Source: an uncultured Sphingomonadaceae bacterium
Lineage (GTDB): Bacteria > Pseudomonadota > Alphaproteobacteria > Sphingomonadales > Sphingomonadaceae
Assembly: GCA_937996655.1 (NCBI GenBank)
Contig: CALKUK010000012.1
Location: 434,001 to 498,000 of the forward strand
Direction of reading: 5' to 3'
Length of the DNA: 64,000 nucleotides
Both the position numbers and the translations under genes were made by a program. Position 1 is the first letter of the stretch; each line of letters opens with the position of its first letter. Below are positions 35,383-44,723 of the stretch, piece by piece. The notes under the pieces are model-generated. The model saw only the letters and a list, made by a program, of their open reading frames with translations, was not told the DNA's origin and searched no databases.

Positions 35383-37904
35383 GCGACTCTAACGACAAAC
35401 CGAAGCTGGGCATGCGCGCACCGCTGGGGATCAAGCGGACGGTGGAAACCGGCCAGGTAAAGCAGAGCTTCAGCCATGGGCGGTCGAACACCGTCGTGGT
35501 CGAGGTGAAGCGCCGTCGCGTCATCGGTAAGCCCGGTGAAGCCGAAGTGGCCGAAGCACCCGTCGCGGCCCCTGCCGCAGACTCTGCGCCTGTCGCAGCG
35601 CCCGCGCCTGAACCGGTTGTTGCCGCTCCGCCGCCCCCGCCGCCTGTGGCCAAGCCCTATGAGCCGCCGCTGTCGCGCCAGGAAATGCAGGCCAAGCTGT
35701 TGCGTGAGGCTGAAGAAGCCCGCCTGACCATGCTGGAAGAAGCGCGCCGCCGCGAAGATCAGCAGCGCCGTGAAAACAGCGAAGACGAAAAGCGTCGCGC
35801 GGAAGATAACCGCAAGGCAGAAGAAGCCGCGGCCGAAGCTGCCCGTGTTCAGGCCGAGGAAGAGGCCCGTCAGGCTGCTCTTACAGCGGAACGTGCGGCC
35901 AATGCGCCGGTCGCACCGGCGCCTGCCGCGCCCGCTGGGGATGATGATGATCGTGGCCGCCGTCCCGGTGGTGCGCCCGCGCGCCCGAACCGTGGCCGTG
36001 TCGTGGATGACCGCCGCCAGCATGGCAAGCTAACCGTCACGCGTGCTCTTGGTGACGATGGCGACGTCCGCGCCCGTTCACTCGCCGCGCTGCGCCGTTC
36101 GCGTGAAAAGGATAAGCGCGCCCATCAGGCAGGCGGTCCTTCTGTCAAGCAGGTCCGTGACGTGCAGGTGCCGGAAGCCATCACCGTTCAGGAACTCGCC
36201 ATCCGTATGGCCGAACGTGGGGCCGACCTTGTGAAGGCGCTGTTCAAGATGGGCATGCCCGTCACGCTGACGCAGACGATCGATCAGGACACTGCTGAAT
36301 TGCTGGTGACCGAATTCGGCCACAACATCGTGCGCGTGTCGGATTCCGACATCGACATCGTCCATGACGAAGACGTCGATGCTCCGGAAACATTGCAGAC
36401 GCGTCCGCCGGTTGTGGCAATCATGGGCCATGTCGACCACGGCAAGACCTCGCTGCTCGATGCGCTGCGCGGCACCGACGTCGTCTCGGGCGAAGCTGGT
36501 GGCATCACCCAGCATATCGGCGCCTATCAGCTGACGATGAAGGACAAGTCGAAGATCACCTTCCTCGACACGCCGGGCCATGAAGCCTTTACAGAAATGC
36601 GTGCCCGCGGTGCGAATGTGACCGACATCGTCGTGATCGCGGTCGCTGCCGACGACGGCCCCAAGCCGCAGACGGTGGAAGCGATCAACCATGTGAAGGC
36701 CGCCGGCGTTCCCATGATCATCGCCATCACCAAGAGTGACAAGCATGAGGCGAATGCGCAGAAGGTGCGTGAGCAGCTGCTGCAATATGACGTGGTTGTC
36801 GAAGCAATGTCGGGCGACGTGCAGGACGTTGAAGTCTCGGCGAAGGCCAAGACCGGGCTGGATGACCTGATCGAGAAGATCCAGCTTTTGGCTGAAATCT
36901 CTGAATTCAAGGCCAATCCGGATCGCGCGGCGGAAGGCAAGGTTATCGAGGCCAAGCTCGACAAGGGCAAGGGTCCGGTCGCGACCATCCTCGTCCAGCG
37001 CGGCACACTCAAGACCGGTGACATCTTCGTCGTCGGTGCCGAAAGCGGCCGTGTCCGTGCGATGACCAACGATAAGGGCATGCAGATCAAGGAAGCGGGC
37101 CCGTCCATGCCGGTCGAAGTGCTCGGCCTAACAGGCGTGCCGCAGGCTGGTGACACGCTGACGGTCGTCGAAAGCGAAGCCCGTGCCCGCGAAGTTGCTG
37201 CCTATCGTGCCGAAGTTGCCACACGCAAGCGGACAGGCTCCGGCCCGGCCTCGCTGGAATCGATGTTCTCCGCGCTGAAGGAAAAGCAGGCGCAGGAATA
37301 TCCGCTGGTCATCAAGGCAGACGTGCAGGGCACCGTGGAAGCGATTGTCGGCAGCCTCGCCAAGATCCCGAATGAAGACATCAAGGCCCGCGTGCTGCAC
37401 GCAGGCGTGGGCGGCATCACCGAAAGCGACGTCACATTGGCGCGCGCATCGGGTGCACCGATCATCGGCTTTAACGTGCGTGCCAATGCCAAGGCCCGCG
37501 AAATTGCCGAACGCAATGGTGTCGCGTTGAAATATTACGACGTGATCTACGATCTCCTTGATGAGATCCGCGCCGGTATGGCCGGTCAGCTTGGCCCAGA
37601 ATATTTCGAAACGGTCGTTGGCCGCGCCGAAATCAAGGACGTCTTCCCGGCGGGCAAGCATGGCAAGGCGGCCGGTATTCTCGTCGTCGATGGCTTCATC
37701 CGCAAGGCGCTGCGTGCGCGCATCACCCGCGACGATGTTATCATCTACAACGGGTCGATTTCCTCCCTGCGCCGCTTCAAGGACGATGTCCCCGAAGTCC
37801 GCGCCGGTCTGGAATGTGGTGTCACGTTTGAATCGCATACCGACATCAAGCCAGGCGACTACCTCGAAACCTTCGAGGTCGAAGAACGCGAACGCACGAT
37901 TTAA
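35379..37904 (+). CDS. infB: Translation initiation factor IF-2
   Basis: The 841-residue protein has an N-terminal IF2_N region, a Pro/Ala then Glu/Arg-rich charged segment (about 45-215), a second IF-2 N-terminal region, the GTPase domain with IMGHVDHGKTSLLDAL (G1, about 349), DTPGHEAF (G3) and ITKSDKH (G4), and the C-terminal beta-barrels that bind fMet-tRNA. An ATGA overlap couples it to the YlxR gene. A hairpin separates it from rbfA. Confidence 0.97.
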   Translation: MSDSNDKPKLGMRAPLGIKRTVETGQVKQSFSHGRSNTVVVEVKRRRVIGKPGEAEVAEAPVAAPAADSAPVAAPAPEPVVAAPPPPPPVAKPYEPPLSRQEMQAKLLREAEEARLTMLEEARRREDQQRRENSEDEKRRAEDNRKAEEAAAEAARVQAEEEARQAALTAERAANAPVAPAPAAPAGDDDDRGRRPGGAPARPNRGRVVDDRRQHGKLTVTRALGDDGDVRARSLAALRRSREKDKRAHQAGGPSVKQVRDVQVPEAITVQELAIRMAERGADLVKALFKMGMPVTLTQTIDQDTAELLVTEFGHNIVRVSDSDIDIVHDEDVDAPETLQTRPPVVAIMGHVDHGKTSLLDALRGTDVVSGEAGGITQHIGAYQLTMKDKSKITFLDTPGHEAFTEMRARGANVTDIVVIAVAADDGPKPQTVEAINHVKAAGVPMIIAITKSDKHEANAQKVREQLLQYDVVVEAMSGDVQDVEVSAKAKTGLDDLIEKIQLLAEISEFKANPDRAAEGKVIEAKLDKGKGPVATILVQRGTLKTGDIFVVGAESGRVRAMTNDKGMQIKEAGPSMPVEVLGLTGVPQAGDTLTVVESEARAREVAAYRAEVATRKRTGSGPASLESMFSALKEKQAQEYPLVIKADVQGTVEAIVGSLAKIPNEDIKARVLHAGVGGITESDVTLARASGAPIIGFNVRANAKAREIAERNGVALKYYDVIYDLLDEIRAGMAGQLGPEYFETVVGRAEIKDVFPAGKHGKAAGILVVDGFIRKALRARITRDDVIIYNGSISSLRRFKDDVPEVRAGLECGVTFESHTDIKPGDYLETFEVEERERTI

Positions 37905-37911
37905 CCGCCAT

Positions 37912-37935
37912 CCCCCTCTTCTGATGGAGAGGGGG
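37912..37935 (+). other. Intercistronic hairpin between infB and rbfA
   Basis: CCCCCTCT pairs perfectly with AGAGGGGG around an 8-base loop, starting 8 bases after the infB stop. No T-run follows, so it probably stabilises or helps process mRNA rather than ending transcription. The rbfA Shine-Dalgarno (GGAGG) lies just after it. Confidence 0.6.
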
Positions 37936-37948
37936 GACGGAGGCCCTT

Positions 37949-38338
37949 ATGACCAATACCGACGAAACACGGTCTGTCCGCGTCCTCCGCGTGGGGGAAC
38001 AGGTTCGGCACGTGCTGTCCGAAATCCTGATGCGCGGCGACGTGCATGATGAATTACTGGAAAAGCACCCCGTGTCGGTGACGGAAGTCCGTATGTCGGC
38101 CGATCTGCGTCACGCAACCGTGTTCATCAAGCCGCTGCTCGGCAAGGATGAGGCGGGGGTGCTGAAAGCGCTGCGCACGAACACGGCCTATCTCCAGCGC
38201 GAAGTGGCCGCGCGGGTGCAGCAGAAATATGCGGCCAAGCTGAAGTTCCTCGCCGATGAGAGCTTTGATGAAGGCACCCATATCGACAAGCTGCTGCGCG
38301 CGCCCAAGGTGGCGCAGGACCTGACCAGCGACGAGTAA
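37949..38338 (+). CDS. rbfA: Ribosome-binding factor A
   Basis: The 129-residue protein has the RbfA KH-like fold with RVGEQVRHVLSEIL at the N terminus, VSVTEVRMSADLRHATVFI in the middle and LKFLADESFDEGTHIDKLL at the C terminus. It binds the 30S subunit during late maturation and cold adaptation. The ATG follows GGACGGAGGCCCTT. Its TAA shares one base with the tdk ATG (TAATG). Confidence 0.95.
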   Translation: MTNTDETRSVRVLRVGEQVRHVLSEILMRGDVHDELLEKHPVSVTEVRMSADLRHATVFIKPLLGKDEAGVLKALRTNTAYLQREVAARVQQKYAAKLKFLADESFDEGTHIDKLLRAPKVAQDLTSDE

Positions 38339-38916
38339 TGGCCAAGCTCTATTTCTATTATGCCAGCATGAATGCGGGGAAATCGACCACGCTGCTGCAG
38401 GCCGATTTCAATTATCGAGAGCGCGGCATGGAGACCATGTTGTGGACCGCCGCCCTGGATAACCGTTATGATACCGGCGTGATCACCAGCCGGATCGGGC
38501 TTCAGGCGGACGCCCACAAATTCTCGCCGGATACAGACCTCTGGGCCGAAGTGACGGCGGAACACGCGACCCGCCCGATTGCCTGCCTGTTGCTGGACGA
38601 AGCCCAGTTCCTCACCCGCATTCAGGTGCTGCAGCTTGCGCGGCTGGCTGATGAGGCGAACATTCCGGTTGTGGCCTATGGCCTGCGGACCGATTTTCAG
38701 GCGGAGCTCTTTCCAGGCTCGGCGGCGCTGCTTGGCATTGCCGATACGCTCGTTGAGTTGAAGGCGGTCTGCGATTGTGGGCGCAAGGCGACCATGAACC
38801 TTCGGGTCGATGCTGATGGGCGCGCCGTGAAAGAAGGCGCACAGACCGAGATTGGCGGCAATGACCGCTATGTTGCGCTGTGCCGCAAGCATTTCATGGA
38901 AAAGGTCCGTGGCTGA
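38338..38916 (+). CDS. tdk: Thymidine kinase
   Basis: The 192-residue protein is a type II thymidine kinase with the P-loop in ASMNAGKSTTLLQ (residues 9-21), the Asp-Glu motif LLLDEAQFL, lasso-loop GLRTDFQAELFPGS and zinc-binding Cys residues in AVCDCGRKA and ALCRKHF. It phosphorylates thymidine for salvage. Its place between rbfA and truB is unusual: it overlaps rbfA by one base and truB by 8 bases, so it is a full member of the translation operon. Confidence 0.94.
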   Translation: MAKLYFYYASMNAGKSTTLLQADFNYRERGMETMLWTAALDNRYDTGVITSRIGLQADAHKFSPDTDLWAEVTAEHATRPIACLLLDEAQFLTRIQVLQLARLADEANIPVVAYGLRTDFQAELFPGSAALLGIADTLVELKAVCDCGRKATMNLRVDADGRAVKEGAQTEIGGNDRYVALCRKHFMEKVRG

Positions 38917-39835
38917 CGCGCCCGCCGCGCTCCACGGCTGGATCATCGTCGACAAGCCGCTCGGCATGGGGTCGACCAATGTCGTCTCTTGGGTGAAGCG
39001 TGCCTTGCGGGACGGCGGCTATGCGAAGGTGAAGGTTGGCCATGGCGGTACGCTTGATCCGCTGGCCACCGGCATCCTGCCCGTCGCGCTGGGCGAGGCG
39101 ACCAAACTTGCCGGACGGATGCTCGATGCCACGAAGGTGTATGAGTTTACTGTCACCTTCGGCACCCAGACGGATAGCCTTGATCTGGAAGGTCAGGTGA
39201 TTGCGGAGAGCAATGTCCGACCAACGCGGGCGCAGGTGGAGGCGGTTCTTGCGCAATTCACTGGGCCGATTACGCAGGTTCCGCCCGCATTTTCAGCGCT
39301 GAAGGTCGATGGCAAGCGGGCTTATGATTTGGCCCGCGCCGGGGAAGAGGTCGAACTCGTGGGGCGGGATGTGGTGATCCATTCTCTGACGATCGGTTCC
39401 TCCCCATCGCAAGTCGATCGGGCGAACGTGCTGGAAGAGATCACCCTCACAGCCCATGTCTCCAAAGGCACCTACATCCGCAGCCTCGCCCGCGACATTG
39501 CGCTGGCGCTTGGAACCGTAGGTCACGTTGCCATGCTCCGCCGTGTGCGGGCAGGGCCGTTTGGGCTGGAACAGGCGATTTCGCTGGACAAACTGGACGA
39601 AAACGCTAAGGCCCGCTCCCTTGGCGACCTTGTGTTGTCATTGAGAACAGCGCTGGTCGACATCCCGGCGCTTGCTCTCGAAGCCGGTCAGGCATTGTCG
39701 CTCCGTCAGGGGCGTGTCCTGTCCGGGGTTGCCGCACCCGACGGCCTTCATCTTGCAACGCTGGCCGAAGTGCCCGTCGCGCTGGTGGATGTGCAGCAGG
39801 GCGCCGTCACGGTGGAACGCGGCTTCAACCTGTAA
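38909..39835 (+). CDS. truB: tRNA pseudouridine-55 synthase
   Basis: The 308-residue protein has the TruB catalytic motif HGGTLDPLATGILPVALG with its Asp nucleophile, the N-terminal GWIIVDKPLGMGSTNVV and the KGTYIRSLARDIALALG motif. It modifies U55 in tRNA. I chose the GTG at 38909, inside the tdk 3' end, because it gives the family N terminus; the frame open back to 38852 adds unrelated residues. The next gene, rpsO, follows by 27 bases. Confidence 0.93.
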   Translation: MADAPAALHGWIIVDKPLGMGSTNVVSWVKRALRDGGYAKVKVGHGGTLDPLATGILPVALGEATKLAGRMLDATKVYEFTVTFGTQTDSLDLEGQVIAESNVRPTRAQVEAVLAQFTGPITQVPPAFSALKVDGKRAYDLARAGEEVELVGRDVVIHSLTIGSSPSQVDRANVLEEITLTAHVSKGTYIRSLARDIALALGTVGHVAMLRRVRAGPFGLEQAISLDKLDENAKARSLGDLVLSLRTALVDIPALALEAGQALSLRQGRVLSGVAAPDGLHLATLAEVPVALVDVQQGAVTVERGFNL

Positions 39836-39862
39836 AAGCCCGATGTCGAAGGAAATGAAGAC

Positions 39863-40132
39863 ATGACGATTACAACTGAGCGCAAGGCTGCCCTCATCAA
39901 GGAACACGCCCGCACCGAAGGCGACACGGGGTCTCCCGAAGTCCAGGTGGCGATCCTGACAGAGCGCATCATCAACCTGACCGAGCACTTCAAGACGCAC
40001 GCGAAGGATAACCACTCGCGTCGCGGTCTGCTGACGCTGGTCAACACCCGCCGTTCGCTGCTCAGCTATCTGAAGAAGATTGATCAGCAGCGCTATCTGG
40101 CGCTCATCGCGAAGCTCGGTCTTCGCAAGTAA
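39863..40132 (+). CDS. rpsO: 30S ribosomal protein S15
   Basis: The 89-residue protein is full-length S15 with GDTGSPEVQVAILTERI and KDNHSRRGLLTLVNTRR, the 16S rRNA-binding surface. The Shine-Dalgarno is GAAGGAAATG. A terminator hairpin follows the stop and pnp lies downstream, the conserved rpsO-pnp order. Confidence 0.98.
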   Translation: MTITTERKAALIKEHARTEGDTGSPEVQVAILTERIINLTEHFKTHAKDNHSRRGLLTLVNTRRSLLSYLKKIDQQRYLALIAKLGLRK

Positions 40133-40136
40133 TTGG

Positions 40137-40160
40137 AAGGGCGCCTCCGGGCGCCCTTTT
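40137..40160 (+). terminator. Hairpin terminator after rpsO (partial)
   Basis: AAGGGCGCC pairs with GGCGCCCTT around TCCG (9-bp stem), ending in TTTT only. The short T-run suggests partial termination, which would let some transcripts continue into pnp. Confidence 0.75.
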
Positions 40161-40164
40161 GATA

Positions 40165-40189
40165 TCCGGCACAGATGGTCTCTGCCGGA
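40165..40189 (+). promoter_or_regulatory. Stem-loop in the pnp leader
   Basis: TCCGGCA and TGCCGGA form a 7-bp stem, extended after one mismatch by AGA/TCT. It lies 108 bases before the pnp start. In E. coli a stem in this place is cut by RNase III and PNPase to autoregulate pnp; the same use here is inference. Confidence 0.5.
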
Positions 40190-40296
40190 CGTATGCCGGC
40201 CTGTTGCAATTCGGTGGCAGGCGCGGTTGCGCGGACCAGATGTCCGCTTTTGAAGGAAGCCGGCAGGCATAGGGCCGCCGGTTTGAAGGAAAAATG

Positions 40297-42609
40297 ATGT
40301 TCAACACGAAAACTGTATCCATCGAGTGGGGCGGACAAACCCTGACACTCGAAACGGGCAAGGTTGCCCGTCAAGCCGACGGCGCGGTCATCGCGACCCT
40401 CGGCGAAACTGTTGTCCTGTGCGCCGTGACGGCCGCAAAGAAGGTGAAGGAAGGGCAGGACTTCTTCCCGCTCACCGTCAACTATCAGGAAAAATATTCG
40501 GCTGCCGGCCGTATTCCCGGTGGCTTCTTCAAGCGTGAACGTGGCGCGACGGAAAAGGAAACGCTGGTTTCCCGCCTGATCGACCGTCCGATCCGCCCGC
40601 TGTTCCCCGAAGGGTTCTACAACGAAATCAACTGCATCGCGCAGGTGCTTTCCTATGATGGCGAAAATGAGCCTGACATTCTGGCGATGGTCGCTGCCTC
40701 GGCTGCGATGACGCTGTCGGGCGTGCCCTTCATGGGCCCCATCGGCTGTGCACGCGTGACCTATCTCAACGGCGAATACATCCTGAACCCGACCGACGAA
40801 CAGGTTGCCGAAGGTGATCTCGACCTCGTTGTCGCCGCGACGTACGACGCTGTGATGATGGTTGAATCCGAAGCCAATGAGCTTTCGGAAGAAATCATGC
40901 TCGGTGCCGTTCTGTTTGCGCATGATGGCTGCCGTGAAGTCGTCAAGGCGATCGTGAAGCTGGCTGAACAGGCTGCCAAGGAGCCTTGGGATATGCCGGC
41001 TCAGGCCGACCTCGGCGCTGCTAAGGACAAGCTGAAGAAGCTGATCGGCAAGGACATTGCCGCCGCTTACAAGCTGACCGACAAATCGGCCCGTGCCAAC
41101 GCGCTCAACGAAGCACGTGGCAAGGCGAAGGAAGCGTTTGCTGACGCCACGCCGCAGGACCAGATGGCCGCGCAGAAGCTGATGAAGAAGCTGGAAGCGG
41201 AAATTGTCCGTGGTGCCATCCTGAAGGACGGCACCCGCATCGACGGCCGCACGACCACGCAGATCCGTCCCATCGTTGGTGAAACGCACTTCCTGCCGCG
41301 CGCACATGGCTCTGCCCTGTTTACGCGTGGGGAAACCCAGACGATCGCGACCTGCACCTTGGGCACCAAGGACGCAGAGCAGATGATCGATGGTCTTGGT
41401 GGCCTGCGCTACGAAAACTTCATGCTGCACTACAACTTCCCGCCCTATTCGGTCGGTGAAGTCGGCCGCTTCGGTGCGCCGGGTCGTCGTGAAATCGGCC
41501 ATGGTAAGCTCGCCTGGCGCGCGCTGCACCCTGTGCTGCCGACCAAGGAAGAATTCCCCTATACGATCCGCCTGACCAGCGACATCACCGAGTCCAACGG
41601 CTCGTCGTCGATGGCGTCGGTCTGCGGTGGGTCGCTTGCGATGATGGACGCCGGTGTGCCGATCAAGCGCCCCGTTTCCGGTATCGCCATGGGCCTCATC
41701 CTCGAAGGCAAGGATTTCGCGATCCTGTCCGACATTCTGGGTGATGAAGATCATCTGGGCGACATGGACTTCAAGGTTGCTGGCACGTCCGAAGGCATCA
41801 CCACGATGCAGATGGACATCAAGATTGCCGGCATCACGAAGGAAATCTTCGAAAAGGCTCTGGCTCAGGCGAAGGAAGGCCGTGCGCACATCCTTGGCGA
41901 AATGGCCAAGGCTTTGAACGAAGTCCGCAGCGAACTTTCGGCACATGCCCCGCGCATCGAAACGATCACGATCGACAAGTCGAAGATCCGTGACATCATC
42001 GGTACGGGCGGCAAGGTCATCCGCGAAATCGTCGCCACCACCGGCGCGAAGGTCGACATTGATGATGAAGGCGTGATCAAGATCTCGTCGTCGGATATCG
42101 ATCAGATCGAAGCCGCCAAGAAGTGGATCCTCGGCATCGTCGAGGAAGCTGAAGTCGGCAAGATCTATGACGGCAAGGTCGTCAACATCGTTGATTTCGG
42201 CGCTTTCGTGAACTTCATGGGTGGCAAGGACGGTCTCGTCCACGTGTCCGAAATGAAGAACGAGCGCGTCGAAAAGCCGACCGATGTCGTCTCCGAAGGC
42301 CAGGCCGTGAAGGTCAAGGTTCTCGAAATTGATCCGCGCGGCAAGGTTCGCCTGTCGATGCGTGTTGTCGATCAGGAAACCGGTGCTGAACTCGAAGACA
42401 CCCGTCCTGCCCGCGAACCGCGTGAACCGCGCGGCGACCGTGGTGACCGTGGTGATCGCGGCCCCCGTCGTGACGGCGGTGGTGGCGATCGCAAGCGTGG
42501 CTCCGGTGGCGGACGCGGCGGTGATCGCGGCCCGCGTCGTGAAAACTCGGAAGGCAATGAAGGGGGCAACCCCGATCATATGCCGGCGTTCCTGAAGAGC
42601 GACGACTAA
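40297..42609 (+). CDS. pnp: Polyribonucleotide nucleotidyltransferase (PNPase)
   Basis: The 770-residue protein has two RNase PH domains separated by a helical domain, a KH domain (IRDIIGTGGKVIREIV, about 563-578) and an S1 domain (GKIYDGKVVNIVDFGAFVNF), then a Gly/Arg-rich tail (RGDRGDRGDRG). It degrades RNA by phosphorolysis and is part of the degradosome. Two ATGs in a row occur at 40294 and 40297; GAAGGA is better spaced for the second. Last gene of the operon, followed by a terminator. Confidence 0.97.
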   Translation: MFNTKTVSIEWGGQTLTLETGKVARQADGAVIATLGETVVLCAVTAAKKVKEGQDFFPLTVNYQEKYSAAGRIPGGFFKRERGATEKETLVSRLIDRPIRPLFPEGFYNEINCIAQVLSYDGENEPDILAMVAASAAMTLSGVPFMGPIGCARVTYLNGEYILNPTDEQVAEGDLDLVVAATYDAVMMVESEANELSEEIMLGAVLFAHDGCREVVKAIVKLAEQAAKEPWDMPAQADLGAAKDKLKKLIGKDIAAAYKLTDKSARANALNEARGKAKEAFADATPQDQMAAQKLMKKLEAEIVRGAILKDGTRIDGRTTTQIRPIVGETHFLPRAHGSALFTRGETQTIATCTLGTKDAEQMIDGLGGLRYENFMLHYNFPPYSVGEVGRFGAPGRREIGHGKLAWRALHPVLPTKEEFPYTIRLTSDITESNGSSSMASVCGGSLAMMDAGVPIKRPVSGIAMGLILEGKDFAILSDILGDEDHLGDMDFKVAGTSEGITTMQMDIKIAGITKEIFEKALAQAKEGRAHILGEMAKALNEVRSELSAHAPRIETITIDKSKIRDIIGTGGKVIREIVATTGAKVDIDDEGVIKISSSDIDQIEAAKKWILGIVEEAEVGKIYDGKVVNIVDFGAFVNFMGGKDGLVHVSEMKNERVEKPTDVVSEGQAVKVKVLEIDPRGKVRLSMRVVDQETGAELEDTRPAREPREPRGDRGDRGDRGPRRDGGGGDRKRGSGGGRGGDRGPRRENSEGNEGGNPDHMPAFLKSDD

Positions 42610-42642
42610 TCGCCCTGCTTTTCAAGCAACGAACACGAAGAG

Positions 42643-42670
42643 GGGGTCGCAGAAATGCGGCCCCTTTTTT
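42643..42670 (+). terminator. Intrinsic terminator after pnp
   Basis: GGGGTCGC pairs with GCGGCCCC (one G-U pair) around AGAAAT and is followed by six T. It closes the rimP-to-pnp operon. Confidence 0.88.
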
Positions 42671-42730
42671 GTGGTGTCGCGCATTTCTTACTCCGGCCTG
42701 CGCCGGAGCACATGCAAAGTCAGTGCACCG

Positions 42731-43636
42731 TTAATCGAGAGCGACCGGTGCCTGTGCGGGCTTGCGGGCCCTATGCAGCGCATCGACGCTGAAGATGGCA
42801 ATCGCGCTCCAGATCAGCGCGAAGCAGGCGAGACGGGCGGCGTTGATCGGTTCATGCCAGACGAAGATGCTGAGGAAGAACACGATGGTCGGCGACATGT
42901 ACTGGACGAAGCCGAGAGCTGTGTAACTCATCCGTCGGGCGGCGGTTGCGAACATCAGCAGCGGGATCGCGGTGATAAGGCCGCTGCCCATCAACAGCAG
43001 GCTGGTTCCGGTTGAACTGCCAAAGCCACCATCCGACGACAGGCCTGAGGCAAGGGCAGCAAAGGCGATGGGGGCAAGCAGCGTCACTTCCACCGCCAGC
43101 CCCGGCACAGCAGAAACGGGTGCCAATTTGCGCACCAGACCATAGCTGCCAAAGCTCAGCGCCAGAGTGAGGCTGATCCAGATCGCACCGGGTTCGCGGA
43201 ACAGCATGATGGCAACGCCTGCTGCAGCCACCCCCACGGCGAGCGCTTGTGGCCGGTTGAGGCGTTCTTTCAACACCACCCGTCCCAACAGCACGTTGAC
43301 GAGCGGATTGAGATAATAGCCCAGACTGGTGGCCAGCACCTGCTGGTGCATCACCGCCCACATATAGACGGTCCAGTTGATGGAAATGAGCGCGGAGCTC
43401 AACAACATGACGCCCAGCAGTGAGGGCCGCGTCATCGCAGCGCGATAATCCCGCCATTGTTTGAGTCCGACCACACAGGCAAGGGCCACTGGCAAAGACC
43501 AGAGGATGCGGTGCGCCAGCACCTCAAAGGCGGAGAGCTTGCCCAGCAGCTTGATGTAAACGGGCATGAAGCCCCAAATGGCATAAGCGCCCAGCGCAAA
43601 GGGAAGGCCGTTTTTCGTCTGGGTCGGGCTGGTCAT
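42731..43636 (-). CDS. rarD: RarD-type EamA permease
   Basis: The 301-residue protein has ten predicted membrane helices in two EamA repeats. Signature segments are the N-terminal GAYAIWGFMPVYIKLLG, HRILWSLP and NWTVYMWAVMHQQVLATSLGYYLNPL typical of RarD. Family members are drug/metabolite exporters; the E. coli name comes from chloramphenicol sensitivity, but substrates are unproven. It is convergent with pnp. Confidence 0.88.
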   Translation of the reverse strand: MTSPTQTKNGLPFALGAYAIWGFMPVYIKLLGKLSAFEVLAHRILWSLPVALACVVGLKQWRDYRAAMTRPSLLGVMLLSSALISINWTVYMWAVMHQQVLATSLGYYLNPLVNVLLGRVVLKERLNRPQALAVGVAAAGVAIMLFREPGAIWISLTLALSFGSYGLVRKLAPVSAVPGLAVEVTLLAPIAFAALASGLSSDGGFGSSTGTSLLLMGSGLITAIPLLMFATAARRMSYTALGFVQYMSPTIVFFLSIFVWHEPINAARLACFALIWSAIAIFSVDALHRARKPAQAPVALD

Positions 43637-43762
43637 CCCCGCGCCATGGGCGGGCAGGGGGGAAGCGTCAAGGCAGCGGGCGACTGCGGGATTGTCGGTC
43701 TACCCTTTCCCCGATGATTAGGGGCCGCATTTTTCCCTTTCCTATCGCAGGGGAGACGGGGC

Positions 43763-44569
43763 ATGCTCGGTCATATGAACACTCGGGCCATTTCCTCTGA
43801 CCGTGCCGCTGATCGGTGGGCTTCCGGGCGAAAATTTGTTTACACTTTTGCGCAAATCTTGGGCCTCTGCCTCTTGAAGCTGGCCATGCTTGTGGCGCTG
43901 GTCATGGCCTTCACCCCGGCAGATGCGGCGCCGCGCAAATCTGTTGTTCGTCCTGTCGCACCCGCGCCTGTTGATACGGCGCCCAAGGTGCGGGTACTTC
44001 TTGTCACATCGATGGGGCAAATCACCGTTGAGGTAGACCGCCAACATGCGCCGCTGACGGCTGCCAATTTCCTGCGCTATGTTGATCAGAAGCGGCTCGA
44101 CGGCACGGTCTTTTACCGGGCGATGCGGCTGGGCACAGATGAGGCTGGCAATGGGCAGGGCCTTATTCAGGGCGGCACCCAGAATGATCCCAAGCGCATC
44201 CTGAAGCCCGTTGCGCATGAACCGACGAACAAGACGGGTCTCAAGCATCTGGCCGGCGCCCTCTCCATGGCGCGCTGGGCACCGGGCACCGCCACGGGAG
44301 ATTTCTCCATTTTGGTGAGCCCGCTGCCGGGTCTCGATGCGGACCCGTCCCAGCCGGGGGACAATGCGGGCTATGCCGTGTTCGGCTATGTGGTCGACGG
44401 GATGGATGTGATCCGGAAAATCCACGCTGCCCCGACGTCGCCGACCTTAGGCGAGGGGTTTATGAAGGGGCAGATGCTCGCGCCGCCCGTGCGCATCCTG
44501 ACGGCTAGGCGCGCGCCCATCCTGCCGCCTTCTCCGCCTCCAACCTCGGTCCCCGCCGGTAACCTTTGA
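43763..44569 (+). CDS. Cyclophilin-type peptidyl-prolyl isomerase, periplasmic
   Basis: The 268-residue protein has a long N-terminal charged region and a hydrophobic segment (about 32-52) acting as signal or anchor, a Pro/Ala-rich linker, then a cyclophilin domain (about 70-245) with TSMGQITVEVDRQHAP, FYRAM, GGTQND and GDFSILVS. It would catalyse proline isomerisation in the periplasm, probably for outer-membrane protein folding. GGGGAGACGGGGC precedes the ATG at 43763; another ATG at 43775 is possible. Confidence 0.87.
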   Translation: MLGHMNTRAISSDRAADRWASGRKFVYTFAQILGLCLLKLAMLVALVMAFTPADAAPRKSVVRPVAPAPVDTAPKVRVLLVTSMGQITVEVDRQHAPLTAANFLRYVDQKRLDGTVFYRAMRLGTDEAGNGQGLIQGGTQNDPKRILKPVAHEPTNKTGLKHLAGALSMARWAPGTATGDFSILVSPLPGLDADPSQPGDNAGYAVFGYVVDGMDVIRKIHAAPTSPTLGEGFMKGQMLAPPVRILTARRAPILPPSPPPTSVPAGNL

Positions 44570-44640
44570 TATTTATCACGAATTTGGGGCAACTTTTGGC
44601 GGCCTACCCTTGCCGCGCCTGAAAATGACGCTACCGTTAC

Positions 44641-44665
44641 GGAACGATTAATATTCAATTTGGTT
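44641..44665 (+). promoter_or_regulatory. Candidate EcfG (general stress) promoter
   Basis: GGAAC, 17 bases, then GTT fits the alphaproteobacterial EcfG consensus (GGAAC-N16/17-GTT). Transcription would start near 44674, about 50 bases before the chosen GTG of the PEPxxWA-CTERM gene. Confidence 0.6.
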
Positions 44666-44723
44666 ATGAGTTCGGGCGTCGGTGCGGAGGCGTTTTCGCA
44701 CATCGTTCGTCAGGGGGTTAAAC

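Noticed and set aside
40093..42579. 828-residue open frame antisense to pnp
   Set aside because: Same explanation: long stop-free antisense frames are common in GC-rich genes, and pnp is unambiguous.
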